64,000 bases of DNA. Origin: an uncultured Bacteroidales bacterium (GTDB taxonomy: Bacteria > Bacteroidota > Bacteroidia > Bacteroidales > Muribaculaceae). Shown here piece by piece: positions 36,817-45,378 of this stretch; within the stretch, counting starts at the first letter, position 1; every line of letters begins with the position of its first letter. The stretch lies in contig CASENC010000049.1 of NCBI GenBank assembly GCA_949289215.1, positions 1-64,000 on the forward strand. Direction: 5' to 3'. The notes under the pieces were generated by a model. The model did not search any database. It was not told where the DNA came from and saw only the letters and a list, made by a program, of their open reading frames with translations. Made by a program: the position numbers and the translations under genes.

Positions 36817-36847
36817 TTGACAAACGGCCTTGAGGGTTGTAATTTTG
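36817..36847 (+). promoter_or_regulatory. Bacteroidetes-type promoter of the ftsX operon
   Basis: TTG, 20 bases and TAATTTTG fit the consensus. The leader to the GTG start at 36958 would be about 105 bases, and the operon downstream is ftsX-DUF3098-uppP-truB-queA. Confidence 0.65.
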
Positions 36848-36957
36848 TACCGTTATTTCAAGCCTTGTGGCAGGAAAAGTGAATTTTCCGCAGCATTGTC
36901 TCGTGGCAATGTGAGAGTGGAAACGGGCGTGCAGAGGTTTGTGGATAAAATGACGGC

Positions 36958-37827
36958 GTGGTGAAAAAAACTAAGATTTCATATATCAACACCAACATTA
37001 CTTCGATAATCAGCGTGGCACTTGTGTTGCTGTTGCTGGGTATGGGGGCGATGTTGGGCTTGTTTGCTCGCAGTGCCGCCGAGCGCGTACGGGCCAACAT
37101 CGGTTTTGATGTGTCGATGTCCGACACGGCAAGTGACGGTCAGGTGCTGGCTATGAAACGATTGCTTTCGGCTGCACCTTACACGGCAAGTGTGAGGTAT
37201 ATATCAAAGGAAGAAGCGTTGATGTATTGGCAGCAAGAGACGGGTGAGGACTTGATGAAAGTGCTCGGCTTCAATCCGCTAACGGCCGAATTTGAGGTGC
37301 ATGTGCGTCCGCAGTATGCTGTGGTTGACAGCCTTGGGGCGATAGAGGCATCATTGTCGCAAGTGCCGGGTGTGGATGTGGTGCAGGTGCATCGCGACAG
37401 GGTTGAGGCCATAAGCCGCAACATAAGCAACGTGGTGGCCGTGCTTGGCGTGGTAGCCCTTGCGTTGCTTGCTATATCATTTGCCTTGATTAACAACACC
37501 GTGAGGCTCACTGTTTATTCCCGGCGGTTCCTTATCTACACTATGAAGCTGGTGGGTGCGACCCCCGGTTTCATACGTCGCCCGATAGTGGTGAGCAATA
37601 TAATTAATGGTGTGATTGCCGCACTTGTGGCTGCCGTAGTGCTTAGCGTGGGGCTGTTTTATATCGACAAGGCCGAAGGGGGCTGGTCGGATTTGGTCAC
37701 TCCCGCGGAGGTGTGGTGCGTGTATGGCGGATTGGTGGTGGCCGGTGCTGTGCTTTGTGGCATAGGAGCTTTGCTAGCTTCCAATAAATACTTGCGCCTC
37801 GATTATGATGAATTGTTTAAGCGATAA
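36958..37827 (+). CDS. ftsX: Cell division protein FtsX
   Basis: A 289-residue inner-membrane protein with the FtsX layout: one N-terminal helix (residues about 15-36), a periplasmic domain (about 40-165, with YISKEEALMYWQQETGED and FEVHVRP), then three helices. FtsX works with the ATPase FtsE to activate cell-wall hydrolases at the division site. The start is GTG at 36958 (a second GTG follows immediately); no ATG is available in frame. It opens a conserved Bacteroidetes operon and is 21 bp before the DUF3098 gene. FtsE is not in the window. Confidence 0.93.
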   Translation: MVKKTKISYINTNITSIISVALVLLLLGMGAMLGLFARSAAERVRANIGFDVSMSDTASDGQVLAMKRLLSAAPYTASVRYISKEEALMYWQQETGEDLMKVLGFNPLTAEFEVHVRPQYAVVDSLGAIEASLSQVPGVDVVQVHRDRVEAISRNISNVVAVLGVVALALLAISFALINNTVRLTVYSRRFLIYTMKLVGATPGFIRRPIVVSNIINGVIAALVAAVVLSVGLFYIDKAEGGWSDLVTPAEVWCVYGGLVVAGAVLCGIGALLASNKYLRLDYDELFKR

Positions 37828-37848
37828 CAAATTAAGATAAATTAGATA

Positions 37849-38130
37849 ATGGCAAAATCAAACTTGCGCGAAGGTGGCACCGGCATTTCCGGTAGTGACG
37901 ACAACATAAAGCATGGCCAATTCCCGTTGGCAAGAATTAATTTCTTGTTGATGGCGGCAAGCGGATTGTTGATAGTGGTTGGCTTTTTGCTCATGTTGGG
38001 AAGTGCCAACGACGGTGAAGCGTTTAACAACGATATTTTCAGCACCAGGCGCGTGGTCGTCGGGCCGACGATGGCCTTCATCGGCTTTGTCGCTATGGCT
38101 GTTTCGATTATTTACAAAGGGAAAAAATAA
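37849..38130 (+). CDS. DUF3098 small membrane protein
   Basis: A 93-residue protein with two membrane helices (residues about 32-50, FLLMAASGLLIVVGFLLML, and 70-88, VVVGPTMAFIGFVAMAVSII) joined by a short loop (NDGEAFNNDIFSTRR). PLARINFLLMA and FSTRRVVVGP are characteristic of DUF3098. Its function is unknown, but it regularly sits between ftsX and uppP in Bacteroidetes, suggesting a role in envelope growth or division. Confidence 0.9.
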   Translation: MAKSNLREGGTGISGSDDNIKHGQFPLARINFLLMAASGLLIVVGFLLMLGSANDGEAFNNDIFSTRRVVVGPTMAFIGFVAMAVSIIYKGKK

Positions 38131-38254
38131 GTGTGAAAGGCAGTGCTGCTGCGGCAGTGGGCGCATTATGGCGTTTTATTGCGGCAGTAGGCAGTTGCCG
38201 AATTTTTTTATGTGGTAAAGGCGGTTTGCCGCCGATAAAAATCTTTAGATAAAA
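38131..38254 (+). other. Gap before uppP with small hairpins
   Basis: A weak hairpin CGGCA/TGCCG at 38182-38200 runs into a seven-T tract (38203-38209), and GGCGG-TTTG-CCGCC at 38220-38233 lies 21 bases before the uppP ATG. They might cause partial termination or cover the ribosome site. This is suggestive only. Confidence 0.35.
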
Positions 38255-39100
38255 ATGGATATTTTTCAATCGGTTGTCATTGCCATAGTTGAGGGCTTGA
38301 CTGAATTTCTGCCTGTGTCGTCAACCGGGCACATGATTATCACGCAAGAAATACTTGGCGTGGAGTCAACCACGTTTGTAAAGGCTTTTACGTTTATAAT
38401 ACAGTTTGGTGCCATTTTGTCGGTAGTGTGCCTTTATTGGAAGCGGTTCTTCCGTTTAAAAGAAGTTCCTGCCGGCAAGAAAGGCCTTGAGGCATTTCTC
38501 ATCAGGTATGATTTTTACTGGAAACTGTTCCTTGCGTTTTTGCCTGCCGCAGCGTTCGGACTGTTGCTCAGCGACTTTATCGATGCCATGCTTGAGAATG
38601 TGACTGTGGTAGCCGTCATGTTGGTGCTTGGCGGCGTGTTGATGCTGTTTGTTGACAAATGGTTTGCGAAAAACGAAGGCAAGGAAACCCCTATGACCGA
38701 GCGACGCTCGATAATGGTGGGATTGTATCAGTGCATCTCCATGATACCCGGTGTGTCGCGTTCGATGGCAACCATAGTGGGCGGTATGCAGCAAGGGCTG
38801 TCGCGAAAAGATGCAGCCGAATTCTCGTTTTTCCTTGCCGTTCCCACGATGTTTGCCGCGTCGGTTTACAAAATGTGGAGCTTGATGAGCGAGCCTGAGT
38901 CGATGCAGCAGCTTAGCGATAACTGGGTGGTGCTCGTGGTGGGCATGATTGTGGCGTTTATCGTGGCGATGGCGGCGATAAAGCTGTTTATCAGTTATGT
39001 CACCAAATATGGGTTCAAGGCTTTCGGATGGTATAGGATTATTATCGGCGGGGCCATTATTGTCATGTTGTTGTGTGGCGTAAGTCTTGAAATAGCATGA
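38255..39100 (+). CDS. uppP: Undecaprenyl-diphosphatase
   Basis: A 281-residue, multi-pass inner-membrane phosphatase of the UppP/BacA family. It recycles undecaprenyl diphosphate to the monophosphate carrier used for peptidoglycan and surface glycans, and its overexpression gives bacitracin resistance. The active-site motifs are VEGLTEFLPVSSTGHMII (E14, E17 and the serine pair) and MIPGVSRSMATIVGG. It overlaps truB by four bases (ATGA). Confidence 0.96.
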   Translation: MDIFQSVVIAIVEGLTEFLPVSSTGHMIITQEILGVESTTFVKAFTFIIQFGAILSVVCLYWKRFFRLKEVPAGKKGLEAFLIRYDFYWKLFLAFLPAAAFGLLLSDFIDAMLENVTVVAVMLVLGGVLMLFVDKWFAKNEGKETPMTERRSIMVGLYQCISMIPGVSRSMATIVGGMQQGLSRKDAAEFSFFLAVPTMFAASVYKMWSLMSEPESMQQLSDNWVVLVVGMIVAFIVAMAAIKLFISYVTKYGFKAFGWYRIIIGGAIIVMLLCGVSLEIA

Positions 39101-39855
39101 TGGCAGTGCGCAGGTTGAATCCCATAGAAGGCGAGGTGTTTGCCGTTGACAAACCGCTTGGATGGACTTCGTTTGATGTGGTGAAACGTGTGCGTGCCAA
39201 GCTTGCGCATCGCCTTGGCATGAAAAAGATAAAAGTGGGTCATGCAGGAACGCTCGACCCGCTTGCCACCGGAGTGCTGGTTATATGTACCGGACGTGCG
39301 ACCAAGCGCATCGACGAGTTGCAAGCCCATGTGAAAGAATATGTTGCCACGTTGCAGTTTGGCGCAACCACGCCGAGCTTCGACCTTGAGACCGAGGTCG
39401 ATGCCAGGTATGAATGGGAACATATCACGCGAGAAGGGCTTGAACGAGTGTTGCGCGAACGGTTCACGGGGGCTATTGAGCAGGTGCCGCCATCGTTCTC
39501 GGCTTGTAAAATCGATGGGCACAGGGCATATAAGATGGCTCGGAAAGGGCACGAAGTGGAATTGAAGCCGAAGCAGCTTGTCATTGACGAAATAGAATTG
39601 GTCGATTTCTCGATGCCATGTGCCACGCTGCGCATAGTGTGTAGCAAGGGTACTTACATCAGGGCCTTGGCCCGCGACATAGGCGAGGCGATGGGTAGCG
39701 GTGCGCACCTTGTGGCCTTGCGCCGCACCAGGGTGGGCGATGTGTGTGTGGATAAGTGCCATACGGTTGATAGTCTTATCGGATACCTGCAAGAGTGCGA
39801 CATGGTAATGCCCGAGGAGCTTTTGCCGCAATCGGTGGAGATGAAGAAAAGTTAA
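39097..39855 (+). CDS. truB: tRNA pseudouridine(55) synthase
   Basis: A 252-residue enzyme that converts U55 in the T-loop of tRNAs to pseudouridine. It has the opening VDKPLGWTSFDVV, the catalytic aspartate D54 in GHAGTLDPLATGVL, and YVATLQFG, PPSFSACKIDGHRAYKMARKG and CSKGTYIRALARDIGEAMG. It lacks the longer C-terminal PUA extension of the E. coli enzyme. The start overlaps the uppP stop, implying translational coupling. Confidence 0.96.
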   Translation: MMAVRRLNPIEGEVFAVDKPLGWTSFDVVKRVRAKLAHRLGMKKIKVGHAGTLDPLATGVLVICTGRATKRIDELQAHVKEYVATLQFGATTPSFDLETEVDARYEWEHITREGLERVLRERFTGAIEQVPPSFSACKIDGHRAYKMARKGHEVELKPKQLVIDEIELVDFSMPCATLRIVCSKGTYIRALARDIGEAMGSGAHLVALRRTRVGDVCVDKCHTVDSLIGYLQECDMVMPEELLPQSVEMKKS

Positions 39856-39882
39856 CGTTAAAGATATAAAGCAGAAACCAAA

Positions 39883-40935
39883 ATGAAATTATCGGAATTT
39901 AATTACAAATTGCCAGAAGGGCTTATAGCAAGCGAGCCTGTGCCGGTGCGTGACGAATCGCGCTTGCTCGTGTTGCATCGCAAGACGGGAGAGATAGAGC
40001 ACAGGATTTTCAAGGAAATACTTGATTATTTCGACAGCGGCGACGTTTTCGTGTTTAACGACACGAAGGTGTTCCCGGCTCGCTTGTTCGGAAACAAGGA
40101 GAAGACCGGTGCCAAGATTGAAGTATTCTTGTTGCGTGAACTTAACGAGGAGCACAAATTGTGGGATGTGCTGGTGGAACCGGCTCGCAAGATTCGTATA
40201 GGCAATAAATTGTATTTCGGTCTCGATGATTCGATGGTTGCCGAGGTCATAGACAATACCACCTCGCGCGGCCGCACGTTGCGTTTCCTTTACGACGGGC
40301 CACATGATGAATTCAAAGCCAACCTGTATGCCCTGGGCGAGACTCCGCTGCCCGATTATATAAAGCGCAGCCCGGTGCCTGAGGATGCCGAGCGTTACCA
40401 GTGCATATATGCCAAGAACGAAGGTGCCGTGGTGGCTCCGGCGGCAGGTTTGCACTTCAGCCGCGAATTGATGAAACGCATGGAGATAAAGGGCGTTGAC
40501 AGCGGTTTCCTTACGTTGCATTCGGGGCTTGGCAATTATCGTGAAATAGATGTGGAGGATCTCACCAAGCATCGCATGGACTCTGAACAGATGGAAGTGG
40601 GCGAGGAGCTGGTGCAACTTGTCAACACGGCCAAGGATCGTGAACACCGTGTGTGCTCGATAGGAACATCCACACTGCGTGCAATTGAAAGCACCGTGGG
40701 CATGAACGGGCACATCAAGCCGTATTCGGGCTGGACCAACAAGTTCATCTTCCCCCCGTATGATTTCACCGTGTGCAACGCGTTAGTGAGCAATTTCCAC
40801 TTGCCCTACTCGGTGATGCTGATGATGGTGGCGGCCTTCGGCGGTTACGAAGAGGTGATGCACGCCTATGAAGTGGCTGTTGAAGAAAAGTACCGCTTTG
40901 GCGCATACGGCGATGCCATGCTCATCATCGACTGA
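39883..40935 (+). CDS. queA: S-adenosylmethionine:tRNA ribosyltransferase-isomerase
   Basis: A 350-residue enzyme that moves the ribosyl part of S-adenosylmethionine onto preQ1 in tRNA to make epoxyqueuosine. Motifs include [66 protein letters not shown] and [13 protein letters not shown]. It closes the ftsX operon, 27 bp after truB, and is followed by a hairpin. Confidence 0.97.
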   Translation: MKLSEFNYKLPEGLIASEPVPVRDESRLLVLHRKTGEIEHRIFKEILDYFDSGDVFVFNDTKVFPARLFGNKEKTGAKIEVFLLRELNEEHKLWDVLVEPARKIRIGNKLYFGLDDSMVAEVIDNTTSRGRTLRFLYDGPHDEFKANLYALGETPLPDYIKRSPVPEDAERYQCIYAKNEGAVVAPAAGLHFSRELMKRMEIKGVDSGFLTLHSGLGNYREIDVEDLTKHRMDSEQMEVGEELVQLVNTAKDREHRVCSIGTSTLRAIESTVGMNGHIKPYSGWTNKFIFPPYDFTVCNALVSNFHLPYSVMLMMVAAFGGYEEVMHAYEVAVEEKYRFGAYGDAMLIID

Positions 40936-40963
40936 TTTTTAGTGTGCCACGGCATACTAAAAA
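40936..40963. terminator. Hairpin after queA
   Basis: TTTTTAGTGTGCC and GGCATACTAAAAA form a 13-bp stem (one G-T pair) with a two-base loop, starting right at the end of queA. The A/T ends make it a plausible bidirectional terminator separating the operon from the polysaccharide cluster. Confidence 0.5.
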
Positions 40964-41021
40964 CAGCGAACTTGCGTTAAATTTATGAAAGTCGTTACAA
41001 CAAATTGTATATAAGTTTATT

Positions 41022-41828
41022 ATGAGAGAAATACTCCCTTTCCTTGTCGGTGCCATTGTAATGATGTTGGCGAGTTGCAACAGCAACAAGAATATGGTGT
41101 ACTTCCGTGACATCGACGACAATCCCGAGCGGCTCGAAACTCTTTACAAGGATTACGCCGTGCGCGTGAAGCCTGCCGACGAGTTGCTGATAAGCGTGTG
41201 GTCGGAAGTGCCGGAGGCCACTGCCATATATAATATGCCGCAAGTGGCATACGCCGAGGGAACGGACAACACCCTCGCCGCCAACACCAAGATACTGACT
41301 TACATAGTCGATAAGGATGGGTATATAAATTTCCCCGTGGTGGGCAAAGTGAAAGTGGAGGGCCTTACCGTGGGTGAAATCTCCGACCTGCTTACCGAAC
41401 GCATATCGAAGGATGTGAGCAACCCCTACGTGAGGGTGCAGCTGGCCAGTTTCCGTGTCAACGTGATGGGCGAAGTGAACAGCCCTGGTGCCAAGTGGGT
41501 GGCGAAAGAACGCTATTCGATACTTGATGCCATAAGCGATGCTGGCGACATCAACCAGTATGGCCGCCGCGACAATATCCTGCTCATACGCGAGGAGGAC
41601 GACGGCACACGTTCATACCACCGACTTGACTTGGGCTGTAGCGACTTGCTTACGTCGCCTTACTTCTACTTGCAGCAGAACGATGTGGTGTACGTTGAGC
41701 CAAACGACGTGCGCCAGTCGAATGCCGAGTATAATCAAAACAATAGCTACAAGGTGCAGGTGATTTCCACAGCCATCAGTGCGGTGTCGGTAATTGCCAC
41801 GCTCATCATAGCACTGGTCATTAAGTAG
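41022..41828 (+). CDS. Polysaccharide export outer-membrane lipoprotein (Wza-like)
   Basis: A 268-residue lipoprotein (lipobox MLASC, C19) of the polysaccharide export family. It has a Poly_export domain (residues about 40-140, VKPADELLISVWSEV and KDGYINFPVVGKVKVEGLTVGEI) and a SLBB unit (about 145-225, FRVNVMGEVNSPGAKWVAKERYSILDAISDAGD). One membrane helix lies at the C terminus (ISAVSVIATLIIALVIK), as is common in Bacteroidetes forms. It would form the outer-membrane exit channel of a capsule or exopolysaccharide and heads the polysaccharide cluster. Confidence 0.93.
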   Translation: MREILPFLVGAIVMMLASCNSNKNMVYFRDIDDNPERLETLYKDYAVRVKPADELLISVWSEVPEATAIYNMPQVAYAEGTDNTLAANTKILTYIVDKDGYINFPVVGKVKVEGLTVGEISDLLTERISKDVSNPYVRVQLASFRVNVMGEVNSPGAKWVAKERYSILDAISDAGDINQYGRRDNILLIREEDDGTRSYHRLDLGCSDLLTSPYFYLQQNDVVYVEPNDVRQSNAEYNQNNSYKVQVISTAISAVSVIATLIIALVIK

Positions 41829-41837
41829 TACAGCATA

Positions 41838-43091
41838 ATGCTAAGCAAGAATAAAATATTCTTTGGATTATTCCTGTTGGTTCTGCTCTCCGAGATGCTT
41901 GCTCCTGTATGGGTTAAGCCAGTCGATGAGTTGTTGTTATTACTGTTCTTGCTTGTTATTGCTCTTGATTTGGTCGTAAATCGTGATTTCGTGCGATATA
42001 AATCGCTGTTTGTACTCGAAGGGATATTCTTATTTTATTTTGTTTTTTCTGTACTATTCAGGGATTTTAATACTGTAGGAGCAATAATTAATGATTTTAT
42101 CTTGGAGCAGAAGGCTTTTGTCCCATTTATCATAGCGTATGCTATGGCTCCAAGATTTACGGTAAAAATGAAGGCCACATTGAAAGCCATATCCATAGCC
42201 ACGGCAATTATATTGGCTCTTTTGTTTTTCTCAAAATTGACGAAATTGGTATTAGGGCATGTCTATCATTATGGCACTATTTCAGTATCGGTTTCGTTGC
42301 TTTATCTATATTGCAGTATTGATAGCGAGGGGAAAGTTCCGCTACGTGACATGATTGTCGGGATATTGTTGTTGTCTGTAGGATTGCTGGGCACACGGTC
42401 CAAATTTTTTGGTGAATATGTGGCAATTTTATTTATGTTCTTTGTGTATCGGCCAGGCTTGGTACGTAACCTGAATTTCAAGCATGCAATGGTCTTGGTT
42501 TTAGGCATGGTTTGTGTTGTGGTCGTGGCATGGCACAAGATTAAGTTCTATTTTATTTCAGGTGCGGCCGATGCGTTTTCTTTTTCTGTTGACGAATTAG
42601 AGTCGATAGCCCGTCCTGTGTTATATGCCACAATGTTTCTGATATTAGGGGATTATCCCATATTTGGGTCCGGCCTTGCGTCGTTTGCGTCTCACTCTTC
42701 ATCGGCGTATGTCAATTATTCCGGCGTATATCAAGAGTACGGTATTGATAAAGTGTATGGATTGTCACCTAAGATGTCGGATTTTGTGTCAGATACATAT
42801 TATCCTGTATTGGCTCAATTTGGCATTGTAGGCATAATATTGTTTGTGTATTTTTGGGCTTGGATATGGCGGAAACTCCGTGTCATACTCCATTTGGGGC
42901 GTGTGATGGAGTTCTCAATAGGTGTTTCGGCCATTTGTTATGTTTTGATAGAAAGTGTGGCCGGTGCCACTGTGCTGCAAATAGGCGGATATGTGCCGAT
43001 GATGTTGCTTGGCATGATTGTGAGCAGTTGCAGATTAATGAGCAAGGAAGAAAAAAATAAAATATTGTCGAACGATTATATACAAAATTAA
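41838..43091 (+). CDS. O-antigen polymerase/ligase-like membrane protein (probable Wzy)
   Basis: A 417-residue protein with about ten to twelve membrane helices and one larger periplasmic loop toward the C terminus (residues about 275-320, containing GSGLASFASHSSSAYVNYSG). This layout is that of Wzy polymerases or O-antigen ligases, whose primary sequences vary greatly. Position between the export lipoprotein and the chain-length protein supports Wzy, joining repeat units on the periplasmic side. The coding sequence is AT-rich compared with queA and truB. Confidence 0.75.
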   Translation: MLSKNKIFFGLFLLVLLSEMLAPVWVKPVDELLLLLFLLVIALDLVVNRDFVRYKSLFVLEGIFLFYFVFSVLFRDFNTVGAIINDFILEQKAFVPFIIAYAMAPRFTVKMKATLKAISIATAIILALLFFSKLTKLVLGHVYHYGTISVSVSLLYLYCSIDSEGKVPLRDMIVGILLLSVGLLGTRSKFFGEYVAILFMFFVYRPGLVRNLNFKHAMVLVLGMVCVVVVAWHKIKFYFISGAADAFSFSVDELESIARPVLYATMFLILGDYPIFGSGLASFASHSSSAYVNYSGVYQEYGIDKVYGLSPKMSDFVSDTYYPVLAQFGIVGIILFVYFWAWIWRKLRVILHLGRVMEFSIGVSAICYVLIESVAGATVLQIGGYVPMMLLGMIVSSCRLMSKEEKNKILSNDYIQN

Positions 43092-43096
43092 ACTGT

Positions 43097-45310
43097 ATGG
43101 CAAATATAAGCGATGATAAAATAGACTTGCGGCGTATCATAAATGCTGTTAAACGGTGCAAATGGATTTGCCTTGCGGCATTTGTTGTGCTGATGGCCGG
43201 GTCGATATATTTTGCTTTTACGCGTGAACCAAAGTACGAGCTGTATTCTATTATGTTGGTCGAAGATGACCAAAGCAGCGGTGCTGGTGCTTTGCTTGGA
43301 GGAGCAAGTAGGAACTCTTTGATGAATATGCTTTCGATAGGTGGTTTTGGGAAAGCTTCTATCGAGAATGAGATGGTGGTGGTGAAGTCTCATTCTGTAA
43401 TGGAGAGGGTTGTTAAAAAACTTGACCTGAATATTAAATATTACCTTAAAGAAGGCTTTATGCGCAAGAAGACGCTATATGGCAATTCGCCAGTACTTGT
43501 GGTAGCCGATGACGGTTATTTTGATACTTTGACGAAATCATTGCAATTTAAGATAGAACTAAAGAAAAATGGCAAAGCCGATGTAAAGGCTGTGCGTGGT
43601 TTCTTTAATACCCTTTACGAAGGTTCTGATATGAATTTGCCTGCCACGGTTAAAGTTGACGGTGTGTCGTTTGCATTGTTGCCAACTGATTATTACGTTG
43701 AAGGCGAACCGTTGAAAATGAATGTGTTTCTGTCGGATGTAACCACGACAGTAGAAGACCTGTCTGAGAAAATAAATATAGACGCATATGATAAGAAATC
43801 GGATGCTTTGCTGATGGCTTACGATGACCCAAATATGCAAAGAGGCAAAGATATCCTTAATGCCTTGGTGGCTGAATACAAAGAGCACCGGTTGAAGGGG
43901 AAATCAGAGAAAGCAATGTTGGGGGTGGAATTTATCGATCGGCAATTGAAAACAGTTTATGAAAGCCTTGTGCAATCCGAGGCCAACATGGAGAAATTCA
44001 AGGAGGAGAACAAAATCACCAACATTTCGGTGGAACTTGAAGTCATGCTCGAAGCAGCCAGCAAGCTTAACGAAGGTATGCTTGAGGCTCGCGCCCAAGA
44101 TATGATATGTGACTTGATGCTGATGTTTCTTAGAACCGAGGATAGCAAATATTCGTTGTTGCCAACCATGGAGAGTGGTGGCGGTGGAACATCAAGTGGC
44201 GGTGGAACGAGCAGCCGCTCTAAAGGCGGCAATTCGATTGGAGGTAATCCGCTGGTGACACAATATAATGCCCTCGTGCTGCAACGTATGAGGCTGTTAC
44301 GCTCGGCAAAGCCCGACAATGTGGCACTCACGGAAGTTACTGCAAACATCGATGCTATGCGGGGTGCCGTGGTTGAGAGCGTAGAGCAACAGAAAAAGAA
44401 CATACAAGCAGGTTTATCGGTACTCGACGAGCAATACGGTGAATTTGAGTCTCGTCTCAATAGCACTCCGAGGCTTGAACGGGAATATGTCATACGCCAG
44501 CGTGACGTTGAGCTGAATAATCAAATATACTTGTTCTTGCTTGGAAAGAAGGTGGATTACCAGTTGAGGCAGGAGTCGAATTCTGTACCTGCGACTGTAA
44601 TCGACATTGCTTATAACAAGGAAAACAAGCCGTCACGCTTGAAAAGTATGGCATATCCTATAATAGGTTTGGTTGTGTCGCTCGTTTTTATGGCATTGTA
44701 TGTGATTTATTGGTTGCATCGCCATCAGGAAATTGAAAAAGAGTATGATATGCCGGCATCGGTCGATCACAGTTTGGTATATGACAATGCGGTAGTGTTA
44801 CGTTCCATATTGCTTACCCAATGTACGTCTAAATTGGTGCCGATGACGTATTGTTGTACATCGGGAATGGCCGTGGAAAGATTGTCTGCGGCGGTGCTTG
44901 AAATATGTGAACAAATAACCAATGCGGGAAAAAAGGTCCTGCTTATCGACCTTGATGATATATGTGGAGGTGAATGTAGATTAAACGATATATCATCACA
45001 AGCCGATGTCAGGCCATCTTCGTTTAAGGGAACTGATTACCTTGGGTATAATGGTACCATGGCAAGCGATATGTTGCTGAATGATAAATTTGCGGCATTG
45101 ACATCTTCATTGTGCGAGAAATACGACAAGATATTACTGTTGTATCAATATAGTGAAGATGCCGATACAGCATCGGCTGCCTTGACCGAAGGCAATGACG
45201 CACGTGTGATGGTATATATGGTAAAATCGGGTTATACCAAGCGGGCTGAAATAGACAATATTGCCAAATCGGGCAAGAACCGAGGCGAGGTGGCCTATTA
45301 CATATATTAA
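43097..45310 (+). CDS. Wzz/Wzc-like chain-length protein with degenerate kinase domain
   Basis: A 737-residue inner-membrane protein. A helix at residues about 26-45, a periplasmic Wzz domain with long coiled-coils (about 255-500) and a second helix at about 516-537 match the chain-length co-polymerase part. After that, other Wzc proteins carry a BY-kinase domain with a GEGKT-type Walker A. Here the matching stretch is TSGMAVERLS (near 590), with no lysine-threonine pair, while the Walker A' VLLIDLDD (near 614) survives. The C terminus has a few tyrosines (VAYYIY) but no long cluster. A glycine/serine-rich insert (about 357-382) is also unusual. It likely sets glycan length without kinase activity. 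Confidence 0.85.
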   Translation: MANISDDKIDLRRIINAVKRCKWICLAAFVVLMAGSIYFAFTREPKYELYSIMLVEDDQSSGAGALLGGASRNSLMNMLSIGGFGKASIENEMVVVKSHSVMERVVKKLDLNIKYYLKEGFMRKKTLYGNSPVLVVADDGYFDTLTKSLQFKIELKKNGKADVKAVRGFFNTLYEGSDMNLPATVKVDGVSFALLPTDYYVEGEPLKMNVFLSDVTTTVEDLSEKINIDAYDKKSDALLMAYDDPNMQRGKDILNALVAEYKEHRLKGKSEKAMLGVEFIDRQLKTVYESLVQSEANMEKFKEENKITNISVELEVMLEAASKLNEGMLEARAQDMICDLMLMFLRTEDSKYSLLPTMESGGGGTSSGGGTSSRSKGGNSIGGNPLVTQYNALVLQRMRLLRSAKPDNVALTEVTANIDAMRGAVVESVEQQKKNIQAGLSVLDEQYGEFESRLNSTPRLEREYVIRQRDVELNNQIYLFLLGKKVDYQLRQESNSVPATVIDIAYNKENKPSRLKSMAYPIIGLVVSLVFMALYVIYWLHRHQEIEKEYDMPASVDHSLVYDNAVVLRSILLTQCTSKLVPMTYCCTSGMAVERLSAAVLEICEQITNAGKKVLLIDLDDICGGECRLNDISSQADVRPSSFKGTDYLGYNGTMASDMLLNDKFAALTSSLCEKYDKILLLYQYSEDADTASAALTEGNDARVMVYMVKSGYTKRAEIDNIAKSGKNRGEVAYYIY

Positions 45311-45320
45311 GACTGTGTTT

Positions 45321-45348
45321 GTAGAGATGCAAATTTTTGCGTCTCTAC
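45321..45348. repeat. Palindromic repeat GTAGAGATGC-type, copy 1
   Basis: GTAGAGATGCAAA and TTTGCGTCTCTAC form a 13-bp stem (one mismatch) in the gap before the first GT4 gene. The arm GTAGAGAYGC recurs in the perfect palindrome at 55972-56001, so the two are members of one dispersed palindromic family. Confidence 0.6.
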
Positions 45349-45378
45349 ACACTGTTTGTCTTGTATAATAAATTAAAA

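Larger units (their letters stand above)
36527..36957. other. Long intergenic region between the lipoprotein gene and ftsX
   Basis: These 431 bases are AT-rich and hold divergent signals. A TATCTTTA -7-like element for the lipoprotein gene lies near 36587-36594 on the minus strand. The ftsX promoter is at 36817-36847. The 14-bp perfect palindrome TTTGTCATGACAAA is at 36725-36738, with a half-copy TTTGTCATG near 36764. No ORF, tRNA or riboswitch is recognisable. Confidence 0.5.
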
